Shown: piece after piece, positions 29,409 through 31,790 of the stretch
Position numbering within the stretch: position 1 is the first letter of the stretch
Layout of the letters: each line of letters begins with the position of its first letter
Virus record (IMG/VR): IMGVR_UViG_3300017753_003568
Span: 1 to 31,790 of that record
Reading direction: 5' to 3' (one strand)
DNA length: 31,790 nt
From: a virus
Translations under genes and position numbers: made by a program
The notes under the pieces: generated by a model
Told to the model about the DNA's origin: nothing
The model's input: only the letters and a program-made list of their open reading frames with translations
Databases searched by the model: none

Positions 29409-29440
29409 TTTGGATTCCTTAATAAAAGTTATTATATTTA
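29409..29440 (+). promoter_or_regulatory. Promoter for the clamp loader, TTTG-N20-TATATTTA
   Basis: TTTG (29409-29412) and TATATTTA (29433-29440) are separated by 20 bases. The box ends only 4 bases before the ATG at 29445, so the transcript would have almost no leader. Confidence 0.78.
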
Positions 29441-29444
29441 CAAT

Positions 29445-30368
29445 ATGAAAAAACATAGTTTACTAGTTGAAAAATATAGACCTACTAATATAGATAATTA
29501 TGTAGGTAATGAAAGTATTAAAAATACTATTAAAAGTTATATTGACCAAAATGATATTCAAAATTTATTATTTTATGGTCCTGCAGGAACTGGGAAAACT
29601 ACATTAGCTAAATTAATTGCTAAAAATATTGATTGTGATCTATTATATATTAATGCTTCAGATGAAAGAGGTATTGAAACTATTAGAGATAAAGTATCAG
29701 GATTTGCTAGTACAATGTCTTTCAAAGCATTAAAAATTGTTATTTTAGATGAAGCAGATTTTTTAACTATGATGGCTCAAGCATCTTTAAGAAATGTTAT
29801 TGAAACCTTTTCACGTTCAACTAGATTTATATTGACTTGTAATTATCTAGAAAGAATTATTGACCCTTTACAATCAAGATGTCAAACATTAAAAATAATA
29901 CCTCCAGATAAATTAGAAATTGTTAACCATTTAATGAAAGTTGTAAATAAAGAAAAAATTAAATGTAGTGTAAATGATTTAGAAACTATTACAAATAACA
30001 ATTACCCTGATGTACGTAAAATGCTTAATACTATACAGGTATCTACCGCAAATAACACATTAAAATTAGATACAGACACACTAATAGGAAGTAATTATCA
30101 AGATCAAATATTAGAAGAATTAAAAACAAAAAAACCAAATTGGAGAACAATTAGACAAATAATAGCAGATTCTAATGTTAAAGATTTTGAAGGATTTTAT
30201 CGTTTTCTTTACGATAATAGTAGTAAATATGCTCCTGGAAAGGAAGGTATGATAGCATATTATGTAAATGAATACTCATACCAATCAAATTTCAGAATAG
30301 ATAAAGAAGTAAATTGTATGGCTTTAATATCTAAAATTATAGAAACAATTAAACCAAATATTATTTAA
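29445..30368 (+). CDS. Clamp loader ATPase (T4 gp44-like)
   Basis: The 307-residue AAA+ protein has LLVEKYRPTNIDNYVGNE, Walker A GPAGTGKTT, Walker B VILDEADF, FILTCNYLERIIDPLQSRC (sensor 1 and the SRC arginine finger) and NNYPDVRKMLNTIQ (sensor 2). It opens the sliding clamp with gp62. Length and the following gp62-like gene match T4 gp44 (319 residues). The N-terminus is conserved from LLVEKYRP, so the ATG at 29445, very near the promoter, is right. Confidence 0.94.
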   Translation: MKKHSLLVEKYRPTNIDNYVGNESIKNTIKSYIDQNDIQNLLFYGPAGTGKTTLAKLIAKNIDCDLLYINASDERGIETIRDKVSGFASTMSFKALKIVILDEADFLTMMAQASLRNVIETFSRSTRFILTCNYLERIIDPLQSRCQTLKIIPPDKLEIVNHLMKVVNKEKIKCSVNDLETITNNNYPDVRKMLNTIQVSTANNTLKLDTDTLIGSNYQDQILEELKTKKPNWRTIRQIIADSNVKDFEGFYRFLYDNSSKYAPGKEGMIAYYVNEYSYQSNFRIDKEVNCMALISKIIETIKPNII

Positions 30369-30379
30369 AATTATTAATT

Positions 30380-30628
30380 ATGCAAAATGGAATGCAACAA
30401 CCAAACATTGATTTAAAAAACACAACCGCTATTGAAACAGAAGATGGAGGAAGAATATGGCAACAAGGAGCTTTATTACGTAAAGTATCTAAATTTGTAA
30501 CAGGAACTGACTCTGATGCTGTTATGCCTATCCCTGTTTTTTATGATCCTGAAACAAATAAAATTTTAGAAGATTCACTTCCAAAAGAATTAAGAGAGGA
30601 ATATAAGGATGTCCTTGTTAAATCCTAA
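30380..30628 (+). CDS. 82-residue conserved unknown protein
   Basis: It starts MQNGMQQPNIDLKNTTAIET, contains EDGGRIWQQGALLRKVSKFV and PIPVFYDPETNKILEDSLPK, and ends YKDVLVKS. It lies between the two clamp-loader genes and overlaps the gp62-like start by 20 bases. No fold or family is recognised, but position suggests a replication role. Confidence 0.65.
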   Translation: MQNGMQQPNIDLKNTTAIETEDGGRIWQQGALLRKVSKFVTGTDSDAVMPIPVFYDPETNKILEDSLPKELREEYKDVLVKS

Positions 30629-31043
30629 AAATATTTTTGAATGGCTAAATGAACTTACTGATAAAAAGTCAAGTTTAGATAGTTTTGAAGAAAGTGCTTG
30701 GGGAACTTTTAATGCCTATATGGTACATAGATTTGTATCAATGTATCAAGGTTATATTGAAATCGCTAACCTAGCACAAAAATTTTCTCCAACAGATAAA
30801 AAAGGAATATACAATTTTTATTGTGAAATGCTTCCTAGAAAAAAAATGTTTTTGAGATATATTAAGTCAAAAACAAAACAAAATACAAAAGAAATATTAG
30901 AACCTATTGTTAAATATTTTGAATGTAGTTTTGTAGAAGCAAATGAGTATATAAATCTTTTAAATAGGGAGGAAATTAAAGATATTCTTATTAAATTAGG
31001 AATAAATAGTAAAGAAATTAAAAAATTAATTAAAAAATTATAA
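30609..31043 (+). CDS. Clamp loader small subunit (T4 gp62-like)
   Basis: The 144 residues are all-helical. NPKNIFEWLNELTDKKSSLD, YMVHRFVSMYQGYIEIANLA and GIYNFYCEMLPRKKMFLRYI resemble gp62's conserved WLN, MVNRFLS-type, NxY and PxRK positions. T4 gp62 is 187 residues and binds gp44 in a 4:1 complex. The position just after gp44 is the same as in T4. Similarity is modest in sequence but convincing with context. Confidence 0.8.
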   Translation: MSLLNPKNIFEWLNELTDKKSSLDSFEESAWGTFNAYMVHRFVSMYQGYIEIANLAQKFSPTDKKGIYNFYCEMLPRKKMFLRYIKSKTKQNTKEILEPIVKYFECSFVEANEYINLLNREEIKDILIKLGINSKEIKKLIKKL

Positions 31044-31044
31044 A

Positions 31045-31263
31045 ATGGCACAATATAAAGTAATAACAGCACTTAAAACTCAAGCAGAAGCTGATAAATC
31101 AAAAGCATTAATGGCATTAGAATTATTAACTGAATGTTCAGTAGGAATAGGAGACCACACTGCAGATGATTTTCTTAAAGATGCAACTAAAAGCCTAAAA
31201 TTATTAGCTTCAGCTGAAGAGAGATTAGATATAATAGAAAAGTACTATGGAACAAATTCATAA
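31045..31263 (+). CDS. 72-residue helical phage protein
   Basis: It reads MAQYKVITALKTQAEADKSK with further helix ALMALELLTECSVGIGDHTA and SLKLLASAEERLDIIEKYY. It is probably a small helical bundle. It is one base after gp62 and overlaps the next gene by 17 bases. The function is unknown; similar short genes occur at this place in other marine T4-like phages as I recall. Confidence 0.65.
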   Translation: MAQYKVITALKTQAEADKSKALMALELLTECSVGIGDHTADDFLKDATKSLKLLASAEERLDIIEKYYGTNS

Positions 31264-31603
31264 AGAACAAACAGTAAAAATATTCGAAAAAGAATACCCA
31301 GAATTATCTGAAGAATTTAAAAAGATAAGTAATGAAATGTATGTAATGTTTGCAGCTAAACATATGGATTATGGGTTAAATAATATAGCTTTAGGTGGAG
31401 ATATTTTAAATAATGATAATGATAAAACATTTTCACTTACTGGGCTATGTATCAGATTAACAGATAAAATTAGTAGACTAAAAAATCTATTATTAAATGG
31501 TAGAGCATTTGTTAAAGGAGAAGGAATGGAAGATACTTTTATTGATATAGCTAATTATGGCATTATTGGGTTATTAGTAGGACGTAATAAATGGAAAAAA
31601 TAA
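31247..31603 (+). CDS. Nmad1/DUF1599-type protein (nucleotide-modification associated)
   Basis: The 118 residues contain FAAKHMDYGLNNIALGGDIL, LTGLCIRLTDKISRLKNLLL, EGMEDTFIDIANYGIIGLLV. This is the pattern KHxDYG..N / GLxIRLxDKIxRLxNL / EDTxxDIANYGI of DUF1599, also named nucleotide modification associated domain 1. The fold is related to all-alpha NTP pyrophosphatases. With the deazaguanine cluster in this genome it could act on modified nucleotides (inference). ATG at 31247 overlaps the previous gene by 17 bases. Confidence 0.82.
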   Translation: MEQIHKEQTVKIFEKEYPELSEEFKKISNEMYVMFAAKHMDYGLNNIALGGDILNNDNDKTFSLTGLCIRLTDKISRLKNLLLNGRAFVKGEGMEDTFIDIANYGIIGLLVGRNKWKK

Positions 31604-31607
31604 TACT

Positions 31608-31790
31608 TTGGCCACAAAAATACCCCCCATTGTAAAAATAATTAGAAATTATAAACCTGAACCTATTAATTTTGGCTATCAGAAAAATATTTCTTACTCC
31701 CAACTTTCAATGTTTAGAAGTTGCCCCCAAAAATGGGCTCTTCAATATAAAGAAGGACATAAAAGACAATCTCCTAGTATTCATACTGTA
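31608..31790 (+). CDS. PD-(D/E)XK (RecB/Cas4-like) nuclease, N-terminal part, TTG start
   Basis: The frame runs off the window end. It starts at TTG 31608 if the predicted opening (M)ATKIPPIVKIIRNYKPEPIN is right; no in-frame ATG precedes the conserved region. NISYSQLSMFRSCPQKWALQ is the N-terminal Cys/SYSxLxxFxxCPxKW motif of RecB/AddB/Cas4 nucleases. The catalytic D/E-x-K residues would lie outside the window. It is probably an exonuclease for phage recombination or replication. Confidence 0.82.
   Translation, partial: MATKIPPIVKIIRNYKPEPINFGYQKNISYSQLSMFRSCPQKWALQYKEGHKRQSPSIHTV

Noticed and set aside
31591-31603. ATG 31591 as the start of the nuclease
   Set aside because: It is in a different frame from the conserved SYSQLSMFRSCP region and lies within the previous gene's end.

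Overview
This window reads as part of the genome of a lytic, T4-related tailed phage (myovirus type) that infects a marine Bacteroidota/Flavobacteriia-like host. Phage evidence: a T4-type replication set (split DNA polymerase gp43, sliding clamp gp45, clamp loader gp44/gp62, ATP-dependent ligase gp30 type), a holin plus lysin-like pair, very tight gene packing with ATGA/TAATG overlaps, and all genes on one strand. Host evidence: a protein with a type IX secretion (T9SS) C-terminal sorting domain, a DUF5522-like cysteine miniprotein, A-rich Shine-Dalgarno-less leaders, and promoters of the form TTTG-N20-TATATTTA that match the Bacteroidota TTTG / TAnnTTTG consensus. The DNA is strongly AT-rich throughout.

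Layout: 1-605 is the end of a class II (B12-dependent) ribonucleotide reductase. 671-6552 is an export block: an outer-membrane-barrel-like protein, a secreted thioredoxin-like protein, a 1133-residue repeat protein with signal peptide and T9SS sorting domain, and a lipoprotein. 6602-7433 is a probable lysis pair. 7448-10753 holds membrane, coiled-coil and unknown proteins. 10754-10988 is a non-coding segment with a terminator, a promoter and an elaborately folded leader with twin hairpins before another outer-membrane protein and a small membrane protein. 11801-15944 holds small proteins, a SWIM zinc-finger protein, DNA ligase and UV-damage endonuclease.

16074-21288 is the most interesting part: a TGT/DpdA-like protein, QueC, QueD, QueE and FolE form a complete 7-deazaguanine (preQ0-type) route from GTP, interleaved with tRNA-Gln(UUG), thioredoxin, a nuclease and a phosphoribosyltransferase. 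The likely purpose is replacing guanine in phage DNA to evade restriction. QueC, QueD and QueE all depart from canonical metal or cluster motifs, so the final base may not be plain preQ0. A MazG-like pyrophosphatase follows, and an Nmad1-type (nucleotide-modification-associated) protein lies at 31247-31603.

21885-31790 holds a possible structural protein, the split polymerase, the sliding clamp, a chaperone cassette (Hsp20, GroES, GroEL), the clamp loader, and the start of a RecB/Cas4-type PD-(D/E)XK nuclease. About ten matching promoters divide the window into short transcription units. The clearest ones sit just downstream of, or overlap, the preceding gene or terminator. No gene-free stretch exceeds 300 bases.
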